A stretch of 64,000 nucleotides of DNA, from NCBI GenBank assembly GCA_002340255.1, contig DDLS01000209.1, positions 8,438 to 72,437 of the forward strand, read 5' to 3'. Shown here one piece after another: positions 48,864 to 59,600 of this stretch; within the stretch, counting starts at the first letter, position 1; every line of letters starts with the position of its first letter. The position numbers were made by a program, and so were the translations under genes. This DNA comes from Cyanobacteria bacterium UBA2566 (GTDB lineage Bacteria > Cyanobacteriota > Cyanobacteriia > Cyanobacteriales > Desertifilaceae). The notes beneath the pieces are model-generated. The model was not told where the DNA came from. It made no database searches and saw nothing but the letters and a program-made list of their open reading frames with translations.

Positions 48864-51800
48864 CTAGGAAGATGAGTTGATGAAGCCACTTTTGTTCAAA
48901 TATGAAAGCATTGTTTCTATGTATGCCTTGTCTATACTGCTAAAAGTAATTTCACTGCCGAGCAACCCATTCTGAGTATCGCGATCGTCAATAGTAACGC
49001 CTGAAAGTATACCCGCCTCTTTTTCTGTTAATTTTTCCACTCCAGACTGCACACCAAAAAAGTAAGGATAGAGCGGATTATCAGGATGATTTGATAAAGC
49101 CATCTCCCAATCAGTTGATGAAACTTTTTTCACGGAGGGAACCAAAGAGCAAATTAAATCAAATATATGATTCCAAGATGTGGATTTAGGATTGACTATA
49201 TTAAATGTTTTGCCCAAGGAGGTCTCTTGCTGAGACAAGTAAACAATTGCTTGACTTGTTTCATTTATAGGAACCCAGTTCTCTCCTAACTTACTTCCTA
49301 AAATGGGCACCATTCCTAATTCAATACAACCCATAACATAGCGACAAATTCTATCATCAATCCTGCTAGCACCAGTATTAGCATCTGATGTTATTGTTGC
49401 TAACCGATATATAGACGTAGGAATCCCTATCTCCCTCCCTGTGGCTACTAATTTTTCCGCTACCCATTTACTTTGGGAGTAACCAGTTGTCAGATTATTA
49501 ACTTCCTCACTTTCATTATTACTAGATGACAATAACGTTACATAACTAGATAGAAAATGAACGGGTTTTACATGAATTTGACTAGCTAATCTCAAAACTT
49601 CTTGAGTTCCTAAAACATTAGTTGGTTTGAGTATAGTGTAAGGATAAAGATGATTAGTCCAAGCTCCACTATGATAAATAATATCAATCTGGTTGGCAAG
49701 AAACTTGAATTCTTCCGTTGATAATGCGAAAAACTTGCTAGATAAATCTCCTACTACAGGGATAACTCTGGAGCTAAATTTCTCTTCATCCCAGAGCCAA
49801 TAAGATTCCAGTTTATCTTTGAGTTTCTGTTTAGCTAAATCCCGATCATTAGCCCGAATTAGGCAATATATATTTGCTGAAGTTTTTTGCAATAACTCAT
49901 CAAGCAAATAAGCTCCAATAAAACCGGTTGCTCCGGTCAAGAAAATATTCTGAGGTTCAATAATATTTCGGGCTACTGTAGTATTAACAATAATGGTCGG
50001 GTCTAAGGTTGCTTCTGCATTAAAATCAATTTCTTCAGTAGGCAATTCATGACTGGATTTATCTGAGCTATTTGTAACAGAAAATTCCAGAGGAATTACA
50101 TTGGCTAAATGCTCTACTAATGCCTCAACAGTCGGATAGTCAAATAACAATTTAGAACTCAAATTTGTCTGTAAACTTGACTCCAATCTGTTTTTCAATT
50201 CCACTGTCATCAGGGAATCTAATCCTAAGTCAAATAAAGGTTGACGAATTCCTATTTGTTGCGGATCTTTCCAGCCCAATGTTTTTGCGATCAAAGAGCG
50301 GATCTGATTCGCCAATAATTCCTGACGTTCTGAAACGGGTACTGATTCGAGTTGTTCCCTAAATGCTGAATTTTGGGTTAATGATGGCTCACTTGAAATC
50401 AAATTCTCTAGGAATGATATCTTTCGCCCACCAGGGAGCTGCTTGACAAATTTTGACCAATTAATCGGCCACACTATAACTTGACTTGAAGAGCTGGAGA
50501 GCAATGAACCTAATGCCTGCATTCCCCGTTCTGGTTCTATAGCAATTACCCCACTACTATCGAGCCGCTTTTGATTGAGACTATCTAAACGAGCTGCCAT
50601 TCCTACCGATCCCCAAGCTCCCCAGTTGATACTTAACCCTGGTAATCCCAGACCCCGACGATAGTGAGCTAATCCATCCATAAAAGAATTGGCCGCAGCA
50701 TAATTTCCCTGTCCAGGTCCTCCCAAAATCGAAGCTACAGAGGAAAAACAGACAAAGAAATCTAAGGGTAAGTCTTTGGTGAATTGATGCAAATTCCAAG
50801 TTCCTTGAACCTTGGGTGCCATCACTTTGGTGAAGCGTTCCCAACTCATCTGTTGTAGTACGCCATCATCCAATACTCCAGCGGCATGAATCACTCCTTT
50901 GAGTGGGGGGAATGATGTTGATATTGCCTCTAAAGTTTTGGCGACATCTTCTTGACGGGAAATATCCCCTAATAAGATATCCACAGAAGCTCCATCTGTT
51001 TGTAAGTTGCCTATGATTTGTTGTGCGGTTTCACTGGGAGCGCGACGGCTGCTCAAGACAAGATGCTTGGCTCCTTGTTTTACCAACCATTGGGCTACTT
51101 CCAATCCTAATGCTCCTAATCCTCCTGTAATCAAATAACTTGCTTCTGGTTGGATGGACTTTGGCTCGATAGAAATTTGTGGCATCTGCACGACTATCTT
51201 GCCGATGTTCTTAGCTTGTTGCATATACCGGAAGGCTTCTGTAATTTGTGTACTGGCAAATACCTTGTGAGGTAGGGCAACAAGTTCTCCTTTGCTCGAT
51301 CTGTGGATTACTTCTTCTGACAACTGAGTGACTACCTTGGGTTGTTGTCGGAATACTTCGCCTAAATCAAAGGGGAAATAGCTGATATCTGGTCGTTTTT
51401 CTTTGACTTGCTGCTGCTCCCAAATCCCAATTTTTCCGATTTCCACAAATCTTCCTTGAGGGGCTAATATTTCCAAATTCTTGGGAATGTACTCTCCGTT
51501 GAGGCTATTGAGGACTATATCTACTCCCCCTCCTCCAGTAAGCTCCATAACTTGGTCCGCAAAATCTAGGGTGCGGGAGTTCATAATATGTTTGATGCCT
51601 AGGGACTTGAGAAACTCCCATTTGGGCGGACTAGCTGTGGCAAAAATTTCGGCTCCTGCCCGTTGAGCTATTTGTACTGCGGCTTGCCCTACTCCTCCGG
51701 CTGCCGCATGAATTAATACTCGCTCTCCAGGTTGAATTTTGGCTAACTTCTCCAATGCGTAGTAAGCCGTAGAAAATGTTACTGGCAAGGTGGCTGCTTC

Positions 51801-54800
51801 GCTGAAACTCATGGGTTTCGGCTTGGGGATGAGATATTCAGCTAGGGTAATGGTGAAGCTGCTGAAGCCATCGTGAACCATATTTGTGATGACTTCGTCT
51901 CCTACTTGCCATTGTGAGACTTCTGCTCCGACAGCAGAGATTGTTCCTGTACATTCCAAGCCAAAGGTGAGTTGTTTGGAACTGGTAATGCCCAGATGTT
52001 CGGCATAGTAATCTTGGAGTAATCCCAGGGCATTAAGCACATCTCGGAAGTTTAGTCCTACTGCCGCTACCTCAATTTCTACTTCGTTGGCTTCAGGAAG
52101 ACGACGCTGCATTGGCTGCCAACTGAGGTTGTCTATCACTCCGTATTCTGCCAGTTTTAATTGCACCGGTTGCCCTGGCGAATTTATTGATTGTTGCTGT
52201 GGTTTTTGTTCGAGTCTGGCGACATAGCGACTTCCTTGACGTATTGCTATTTGCTCTTCTACATCTTCTGATAATAGTTCATGGACTAGGGAGTCTAAGT
52301 TTTCATTAATACTTGCTTCTGGGTCACAGTCGAACCGTTTACACCTTAACTCTAAGTGTTCTTGGGCAATTACCCCTCCTAGTCCCCATAAACTTCTATA
52401 CTCAGGGTTAATGACTTCGGAGTCTGTTTTGACACTCTGGGTTCCTTGAGTTACTAACCATAGCTGTGGCATGGTTTTGTCTTTGCTCTTGAGGATTGCT
52501 TGCACCAAATGCAGTGCTGCGGCGCAGCTATTTTCTTGGATTTTCTCTAATTCTAAGTTATCTTTGTTTGCTGATGGCTGCACTCCCCACAAATGCACAA
52601 CGCCTGTAATCCCTGGATTTTCCTCTAGCAGTTGCTGGAATTGCTCTTCGCTGGTGGGATTGATTTGATAGTGTTGTAGACTTAGCTGCTTATAGGTCTG
52701 TCCTGGTGATACTCTGATGGACTCATGACCTTTGTGTTGGAGTGTTTCTAGTAGTTGAGTCTCTTCTGTCAAGACTAACCATTTGCTGCTTGCTGTTGAT
52801 GGGTTTGTTGAGGATAGGGCTTGGGCTTGCCAGTTGATTTGATAATACCAATGGCTGATATCTGGTTGCAGACTTTTGAGGAGGGTATCGGTTGTTGTAA
52901 CCATTATCCTTAATCCCTCCAGCTCGGCTACCACAGTTCCCTGGTTATCTACGAGGAAAATATCGGCTGTTAAGCTGTTTTCTGGTATTTCGGCGATCGC
53001 CCATGCTTGACTTATTGCCTGACGATACAGCTTCAATTTCTCTATCCCTACTGGTAGATAGGTTTTATCGCCTGTTTCTATTTTGCCCAGAGCATGACCC
53101 GTGATTTGTATCGCTACATCTAATAAGGCTGGATGTATCTGATAGTCTGTTACCTCTCCTATTAACTCCTCCGGTAAGGCTATTTCTGCGAGGGCTTTAC
53201 CTTCACCTTTCCACAACTGTTTGAGTCCTTGGAAACTTCTCCCGTGTTTTAGACCTGTTGAGCCACAGAGTTGATAATGTTCTTGAACTTCTATGGCTTG
53301 ACTACAGTCTCTTTTGTATTGTTCGAGGTCAATTTTAGCTGGACTTTTAGCAATGGATTGGGGATATATTGTTCCTTCACTGTGCAATTTCCATTGTCGC
53401 ACCTGTTGATTCCCAGCTTCTGATGCACTAAATATTTCAAACTTGTAACTATTATTGTCTAAAAGACTGACGACTGTCTGTACCTTCTTAAGTTCTGTTT
53501 CTGGTAGGATCAACCCTTGCGCGATCGCCACATCAGAAACGACGACTTGTTCTTGGGAGCTGAAGAGATTTCTTCCCACTGCCATTGCCATTTCTAGATA
53601 GCCTGTACCCGGAAATAGAGACCGATCAAAGACTTGGTGGTGATTCAAGTAGTCTGGAGATTGAGCGCCTAGGTAGGATTGAAAACGATGTTGATCTTCT
53701 ATTCCTGCTAGTTCTAGCTTTTCTCCTAGTAATGGGTGCCAATATTGTGTTGTCGATAAACGCAGGCTTGGCTGGTATTTATTATTGCTTTCTATCCAGT
53801 ATTTTTCTCTTTGGAATGGATAGGTCGGCAAAACTACTTTCTCCCGGTTATAGTTTTGGTCAAATCCTAACCAATCTACTTTGGCTCCCTGTACATACAA
53901 CTTTCCTAAACTTGAAAGCATCTGTTGCCATTCATCCACTCCTGGACGCAACGATGGTAGCCACACACCTACCTCTTCGGGTAAACATTGTCTTCCCATT
54001 CCCAACAAAATTGGTTTGGGGCCAATTTCTAGGAAAGTTGTAAAGCCTTGTTGGTTTAACTCCTTCATTCCTCGATCAAACCTTACGGGTTGGCGGACGT
54101 GATTTACCCAATATTGTGCGGAGACAATCGCGTTGTCTGCTTTGGTTCCTGTAAGGTTAGAGATTACTGGTATCGTGGGTTGATGGTAGGTCAGTTGATT
54201 GGCGATCGCTTCAAATTCTGCCAACATCGGTTCCATCAATGATGAATGGAAGGCATGGGAGACTTGCAGTTGTTTGGTTTTGATTCCGGCTGATTCTAGG
54301 CTGCTGACAATGGCTTTGATGGCCATAGAGTCACCCGAAATAACGATACTTTCTGGTCCGTTGATAGCTGCTATCGATAGTTCTGGATGGGCAGCGATCG
54401 CCGCTTTCACCACCGACTCTGATGCCATTACTGAAACCATCTCCCCGCCAGTTGGTAATTTTTGCATCAACCTTCCCCGGGCAGCAATTAATTTCAAACC
54501 ATCCTCTAAACTAAATACTCCCGCTACCGTTGCGGCTACATATTCACCCACACTATGACCCATGACGACATCCGGTTTAATTCCCCAGGATTGCCACAGT
54601 TGATACAAAGCGTATTCTATAGCAAATAAAGCAGGCTGGGTATAGGCTGTTTGGTCTAGTCGGAATGCATTCGACTCATCTATATTTTCTGGATAGAGAA
54701 GGTCTCGTAATGAAGTGTCCTGGAAGTTTTCGACACAACTCAGAATGTCTTCACATTGGTGAATTGCTTCACGAAAAGGGAGGGCTGTTTGATACAACTG

Positions 54801-56564
54801 CCTTCCCATATTCACATATTGAGAACCTTGTCCTGTGAAAAGGAAGGCGACTTGGGGGATCGTGGTATTATTAATCAGTTCTCCCGAGTAAATTCCGGGG
54901 ACTTCTTCTCCATCTTTGTACTGTCGGAATTTCTCCACTAATTCTGATTGGTTATGTGCCAGGATTGCTAGTCTGTGGTGGAAGTGGGCACGTCCTATAT
55001 TAGCGGTATAGCAGATATCAGCCACCTCTAATTCCGGATAAATAGTTATATGATTTTGATAATTATTGACTAAATCACTAAGAGCAGTTTTAGTTTTGGC
55101 GGAGAGAGTTAATAGATGAGCTTCCCGTTCTAAATCATTTTCACTGTTGCCAGTTACCTGTTGCCTATTATCTTCTCTTGGTGCTTCTTCTAAGATTATA
55201 TGAGTATTCGTTCCGCTAAAACCAAAGGCACTTACTCCTGCTATACGAGTTTTTCCATTGGTTTCCCAAGGGGTGAGTTGAGTTGAAACTTTTACGGGTA
55301 ATTGAGACCAATTAATATAAGGATTAGGTTGATTAAAATGTAGAGATGGTGCGATTTGTTGATGTTGCAGTTGCAGGACTAATTTCATCAAGCCTGCAAC
55401 TCCTGCTGCTCCTTCAGTATGACCAATATTCGTTTTAGCTGAACCCAGGATTAAAGGGTGCTCTTGAGAGTGGGTTTTGCCAAATACCGCTCCTAAAGCT
55501 TCCACTTCCATAGGATCTCCTAAAGAAGTTCCTGTACCATGAGCTTCAATATAACTAACCTCTGCTGGGTCTACTCCTCCATTGGCCAAAGCTTGACGGA
55601 TAACAGCAACTTGAGATGGACCATTAGGTACTGTCAAGCCACTACTCGGTCCGTCTTGATTCATAGCAGTTCCACGAATTACTGCCAGAATATTATCCCG
55701 ATTGGCCACTGCATCACTGAGGCGCTTTAATACAACAATCCCACATCCATCTCCACGCACATAACCATTGGCTGAAGCATCAAAGGTCTTGCACCGACCA
55801 TCCACCGATAGCATACGACCCTGAGACAGGGCGATGCTAACCTCTGGAGATAGTAATAGATTTACCCCTCCTGCTAGAGCTAGATTGCACTCTTGATTCC
55901 TTAAACTCGAACAAGCTAAATGGATACTAACTAATGAAGAGGAACAGGCAGTGTCTACGACTAAGTTAGGCCCAACTAGCCCCAGAATATAGGAAATTCG
56001 CCCTGATGCTGTACTGTGAGAATTGCCCGAACTTATGTAAGCATCAATTTGTTCTAGACCATGACTCAATATACGGTGGCTATAATCACTGCTACAAATA
56101 CCAACAAATACACCGGTTTGACTCCCTTTAAGTTGTTGCGGATTCTCTCCTGAATACTCTAGAGCTTCCCAACTGACTTCTAAGAGTAATCTATGTTGAG
56201 GGTCTAGATGGATAGTTTCTTTAGGAGAAATACCAAAGAAGTTGGCATCAAATTCTTGTACTCGATCGATAAACCCTCCATGACAAGTAGACATTTTGCC
56301 AGGAGCGTCTGGGTCTGGGTCGTAATAATCATCAAGATGCCATCGGTCTTTTGGGACTTCCGCGATCGCATCTACTCCATTTTGTAAAATATCCCAGAAG
56401 GCTTCTGGAGTAGATGCACCTCCAGGGAACCGACAACTCATGCCAATAATGGCTATTGGCTCTGTAGCGGCTGCTCTAATTTCTTGTATTTTTGCAGTTG
56501 CTTGTTTAAGTTTTAGCAGTAGACGCTGCTCATTTGAGAGCTTTTGGGATGCGTTAAGTTCCAT
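48864..56564 (-). CDS. Type I polyketide synthase, KS-AT-DH-ER-KR-ACP-thioester reductase
   Basis: A 2566-residue terminal PKS module. KS (about 38-460: VDTACSSSL, EAHGTGTSLGDP, NIGHTEGAAG), AT (575-870: GHSVGEY and HAFH, malonyl-type), DH (940-1230: HQVFDRSLFP with Asp for the usual Gly, HPALLDVAIQ), ER (1480-1795: AAAGGVGQAAVQIAQ), KR (1805-1990: ITGGLGALG, LDD for B-type, GQGNYAAAN intact), ACP with Ser2117 (GLDSLMTVEL) and a reductase domain (2200-2560: LTGATGFIGAYLL, YSQSKWVAEKL). It adds one malonyl unit, fully reduces it, and releases the chain with NADPH as aldehyde or alcohol. The N-terminal helix (SNEQRLLLKLKQATAKI) is a likely docking element. Followed by a terminator. Confidence 0.95.
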   Translation of the reverse strand: MELNASQKLSNEQRLLLKLKQATAKIQEIRAAATEPIAIIGMSCRFPGGASTPEAFWDILQNGVDAIAEVPKDRWHLDDYYDPDPDAPGKMSTCHGGFIDRVQEFDANFFGISPKETIHLDPQHRLLLEVSWEALEYSGENPQQLKGSQTGVFVGICSSDYSHRILSHGLEQIDAYISSGNSHSTASGRISYILGLVGPNLVVDTACSSSLVSIHLACSSLRNQECNLALAGGVNLLLSPEVSIALSQGRMLSVDGRCKTFDASANGYVRGDGCGIVVLKRLSDAVANRDNILAVIRGTAMNQDGPSSGLTVPNGPSQVAVIRQALANGGVDPAEVSYIEAHGTGTSLGDPMEVEALGAVFGKTHSQEHPLILGSAKTNIGHTEGAAGVAGLMKLVLQLQHQQIAPSLHFNQPNPYINWSQLPVKVSTQLTPWETNGKTRIAGVSAFGFSGTNTHIILEEAPREDNRQQVTGNSENDLEREAHLLTLSAKTKTALSDLVNNYQNHITIYPELEVADICYTANIGRAHFHHRLAILAHNQSELVEKFRQYKDGEEVPGIYSGELINNTTIPQVAFLFTGQGSQYVNMGRQLYQTALPFREAIHQCEDILSCVENFQDTSLRDLLYPENIDESNAFRLDQTAYTQPALFAIEYALYQLWQSWGIKPDVVMGHSVGEYVAATVAGVFSLEDGLKLIAARGRLMQKLPTGGEMVSVMASESVVKAAIAAHPELSIAAINGPESIVISGDSMAIKAIVSSLESAGIKTKQLQVSHAFHSSLMEPMLAEFEAIANQLTYHQPTIPVISNLTGTKADNAIVSAQYWVNHVRQPVRFDRGMKELNQQGFTTFLEIGPKPILLGMGRQCLPEEVGVWLPSLRPGVDEWQQMLSSLGKLYVQGAKVDWLGFDQNYNREKVVLPTYPFQREKYWIESNNKYQPSLRLSTTQYWHPLLGEKLELAGIEDQHRFQSYLGAQSPDYLNHHQVFDRSLFPGTGYLEMAMAVGRNLFSSQEQVVVSDVAIAQGLILPETELKKVQTVVSLLDNNSYKFEIFSASEAGNQQVRQWKLHSEGTIYPQSIAKSPAKIDLEQYKRDCSQAIEVQEHYQLCGSTGLKHGRSFQGLKQLWKGEGKALAEIALPEELIGEVTDYQIHPALLDVAIQITGHALGKIETGDKTYLPVGIEKLKLYRQAISQAWAIAEIPENSLTADIFLVDNQGTVVAELEGLRIMVTTTDTLLKSLQPDISHWYYQINWQAQALSSTNPSTASSKWLVLTEETQLLETLQHKGHESIRVSPGQTYKQLSLQHYQINPTSEEQFQQLLEENPGITGVVHLWGVQPSANKDNLELEKIQENSCAAALHLVQAILKSKDKTMPQLWLVTQGTQSVKTDSEVINPEYRSLWGLGGVIAQEHLELRCKRFDCDPEASINENLDSLVHELLSEDVEEQIAIRQGSRYVARLEQKPQQQSINSPGQPVQLKLAEYGVIDNLSWQPMQRRLPEANEVEIEVAAVGLNFRDVLNALGLLQDYYAEHLGITSSKQLTFGLECTGTISAVGAEVSQWQVGDEVITNMVHDGFSSFTITLAEYLIPKPKPMSFSEAATLPVTFSTAYYALEKLAKIQPGERVLIHAAAGGVGQAAVQIAQRAGAEIFATASPPKWEFLKSLGIKHIMNSRTLDFADQVMELTGGGGVDIVLNSLNGEYIPKNLEILAPQGRFVEIGKIGIWEQQQVKEKRPDISYFPFDLGEVFRQQPKVVTQLSEEVIHRSSKGELVALPHKVFASTQITEAFRYMQQAKNIGKIVVQMPQISIEPKSIQPEASYLITGGLGALGLEVAQWLVKQGAKHLVLSSRRAPSETAQQIIGNLQTDGASVDILLGDISRQEDVAKTLEAISTSFPPLKGVIHAAGVLDDGVLQQMSWERFTKVMAPKVQGTWNLHQFTKDLPLDFFVCFSSVASILGGPGQGNYAAANSFMDGLAHYRRGLGLPGLSINWGAWGSVGMAARLDSLNQKRLDSSGVIAIEPERGMQALGSLLSSSSSQVIVWPINWSKFVKQLPGGRKISFLENLISSEPSLTQNSAFREQLESVPVSERQELLANQIRSLIAKTLGWKDPQQIGIRQPLFDLGLDSLMTVELKNRLESSLQTNLSSKLLFDYPTVEALVEHLANVIPLEFSVTNSSDKSSHELPTEEIDFNAEATLDPTIIVNTTVARNIIEPQNIFLTGATGFIGAYLLDELLQKTSANIYCLIRANDRDLAKQKLKDKLESYWLWDEEKFSSRVIPVVGDLSSKFFALSTEEFKFLANQIDIIYHSGAWTNHLYPYTILKPTNVLGTQEVLRLASQIHVKPVHFLSSYVTLLSSSNNESEEVNNLTTGYSQSKWVAEKLVATGREIGIPTSIYRLATITSDANTGASRIDDRICRYVMGCIELGMVPILGSKLGENWVPINETSQAIVYLSQQETSLGKTFNIVNPKSTSWNHIFDLICSLVPSVKKVSSTDWEMALSNHPDNPLYPYFFGVQSGVEKLTEKEAGILSGVTIDDRDTQNGLLGSEITFSSIDKAYIETMLSYLNKSGFINSSS

Positions 56565-56616
56565 CTTTATTTCTCCTAATACTATTAATTAAAAGTAAGC
56601 AACTTTATCTGATTTA

Positions 56617-59600
56617 CTATAAAAGTTGATCGAGTTCACCAATCGCTTCCTCAACCGCCATATCAATTTCATCTTCAGAAAGATGATTAATTTCAGCCAG
56701 CATATTTTCTGAAGTTTCTAGCTCCAAGTGATTCTGATTTTTGTCTAATGGGGTTTCAGATTGCGATCCTGCCTCATCTAATGGTAAAATTATTGTCTCT
56801 TCCAGATGGTCGGTTAGTGCCTGAAGATTCGGATAATCAAAAGCTAGAGAAGACGGCAGTGAACACTCTAAACTGGTCTGCAACTTATTCCTTAATTCAA
56901 CAGAAGTCAAAGAATCCATACCTAAATCAAAAAATCCAGTCTCTAATGAAATAGATTCAGGATGATTTATCCCTAACACTAGAGCAAATTGACGGCGCAC
57001 ATGAGCGACTAATAACGAGCGACGTTCGTTAGGTGCGGTTGCCTTCAACTTTAACAGAAACTCTGACTGAGATACTTCAGAAGTTGTTGGGTTGGTTTCC
57101 TGCCAATCTGCCAAAAAAGGCCATTGGGCTACTCTTTCCTGCCAAGCTGACCACTCAATCGGTAGCACTCCTACTTCTATCTCCGAACCACTACCACTCA
57201 TCAGTAGCTCTAGCGACTCTAGAACCTGAGTGGGAGATATCACACCCATTCCCTGCTTCTGTAGATTGACTTCCAAACCGGGTTCTTCCACCTCTTCCAC
57301 TTGAGCAAAAGAACCCCAATGAATGCTTAATCCTGGTAATCCCATCGCACGGCGATAATGGGCTAAACCATCAAGAAATCCACTGGCTACAGCCTGATTT
57401 CCTTGACCTGGTGAACCCAACAACGATGCAACGGAAGAAAACAATATAAAAAAGTCCAACTGTTGGTTTTGAGTCAATTGATGCAAATGCCAAGCACCTT
57501 TGACTTTGGATGCCATCACTTGCTTAAAGCTGGATTCACTCTGGTGTTGTAGAACGTCATCCGACAACAGTTCAGCCGAATGGATTACTCCTGTTAGTGG
57601 TCTGTTTGACTGCTCAATTTTGTGCAGCACTCTGCTCATTGATTCGACATCAGACACATCAGCTTTCTCCAGTACTACAGAAACTCCAGCCCTTTCTAAC
57701 TCCGTTATTTTTTGACGGTTAGCATCATCTAGTGAACCGCATCCCAGCAACACCAAATGCTTTGCTCTTTTCTCTACCATCCAACGAGCCACCAATAAAC
57801 CTACATCTCCTATACCTTCTGTAATCAAATAGGTAGCATTCTGATGGAAACATAAAGGCTTTTGAATAGTAGCATCAGTTTGCTGACGACGACTAGCCAC
57901 CAATCGAGGCGCATAACGCTCACCTGCGCGCCATGCTACCTGGTCTTCCGTATCCTCCGACCAGATTTCCTGGAATAGTGCCTCAGCTTGAGTTTCTATT
58001 GTCTGCTGTGGGTCTAAATCTATGCACACACACTTTAGATCGGGATATTCTAAGCGAATCACTTTTCCCATACCCCACAGTGAAGATTGGGCTACTCCTG
58101 GTATGACTGGATTATTGGACGGTACGGGTTGAGAACCATTGGTCACTAACCATAACCGGGGCGATCGAGATAATTTGACTTTGACTAAGGCTTGTACCAA
58201 AGATAAGGTCGTACCACACCCGAGCTGCGATAAATTTTCTAATTCCTCAACGCTCAGATTTTTATCGACTCCTGCTTCGGTTGTCCAACATTGTACGACT
58301 CCCGATAACGAGGGGGATTGGGTCGCAACAGCTTCTATCAGTTGCTCAAATTCTTCTGGATTATGAGGATTAATGGTAAATTCTTCCGGGTCAAGCTGTT
58401 GGTAATTCTCTCCTGCAAATACTAACGTACAAACCTCTCCTGCTTCGTGGAGTTGACTAGCCACCTGTTGAGCAATTCCTTGTTGGTCTGCTAGTATCAA
58501 CCAGCCCTTTGGTGCCAATGAAGTTGGCTCTGTGTTTGTTGGATCTGCTTGGGCGACAATCACCCCTTGTTGAGCAAATACTTCTGCCATGCTCTCAACT
58601 TCTGGTAGAGTAACGACTTGAGTAAAACCGGTTTCACTCAAAACCTTTTTCCACTGCTGGCGACTCAATAGAGGGTAGTCGGATCGCAAGTCATAATCAG
58701 TGAACTTCCACCATCCTTCTAATAGTCCAAAGATTAAATCCGAAAATCGAGATCGTGTTGTTGTTTCATACAAGACCAACATTCCCCCTGGTGCTAACAG
58801 TTGTCGCACATGGGATAAGGTCTGCTTCATACTCGTGGTAGCATGAAGGACATTAGCCGCAATAATGACATCATACTGATGAGGTGTAAATCCTTGGCTG
58901 GTTGGGTCTACCTCAATATCTAAAGTTTGATAGCTGATGAATCGATAATCCTTGAATTGCTCTTGAGCTTTACTGGTGAATAAAGCCCCAATATCCGTGA
59001 ATATATATTCCGTTTGGTTAGGATTGAGATGGGGCAAAATATAACTTGTAGTCCCTCCTGTTCCTGCTCCGATTTCCAATAACCGTATACCTCGGCTCGG
59101 TGGTAACTTCTCAATGGCTTGAGTGATAGTTTTTTGCACTATCGTATTCATCACCTTCGTTACTTGTGACTCTTGATAGAATTGGGTTGCTGTGGTCAAA
59201 TCCCCTTGAGGGAACACCAGTTCTACCGGATCTATTGCTCCTCGTAGTGCGATCGCTAGTTGAGATGCACAACGGTCTAATAGAGTTAATCCAGCTACTT
59301 CTTCTGGATATTGATTCAGTAAACTTTGGCTTTTTTGGGTCGGGTCAACTCTCTCTAAGGTTTGTTGTACCTCCCACTGTTGTTGATTCGGCTGGAGTAT
59401 TCCTACTTCTGCTAGGATTTGTAGCAAACGCTCGAATAATCGTCGCTGACTCGGAACTATACCTAAACGTTGGACTGCTGCCTCTAAGTTGAAGCTCTCT
59501 GTTGGTTTATATGACCAACCCATTGATAGCAAGGCTTGCACGATATAATCTACACTTAATGCTTCTACCTTCCTTTGTATTTCTGAGGTAGAAGCATTAT

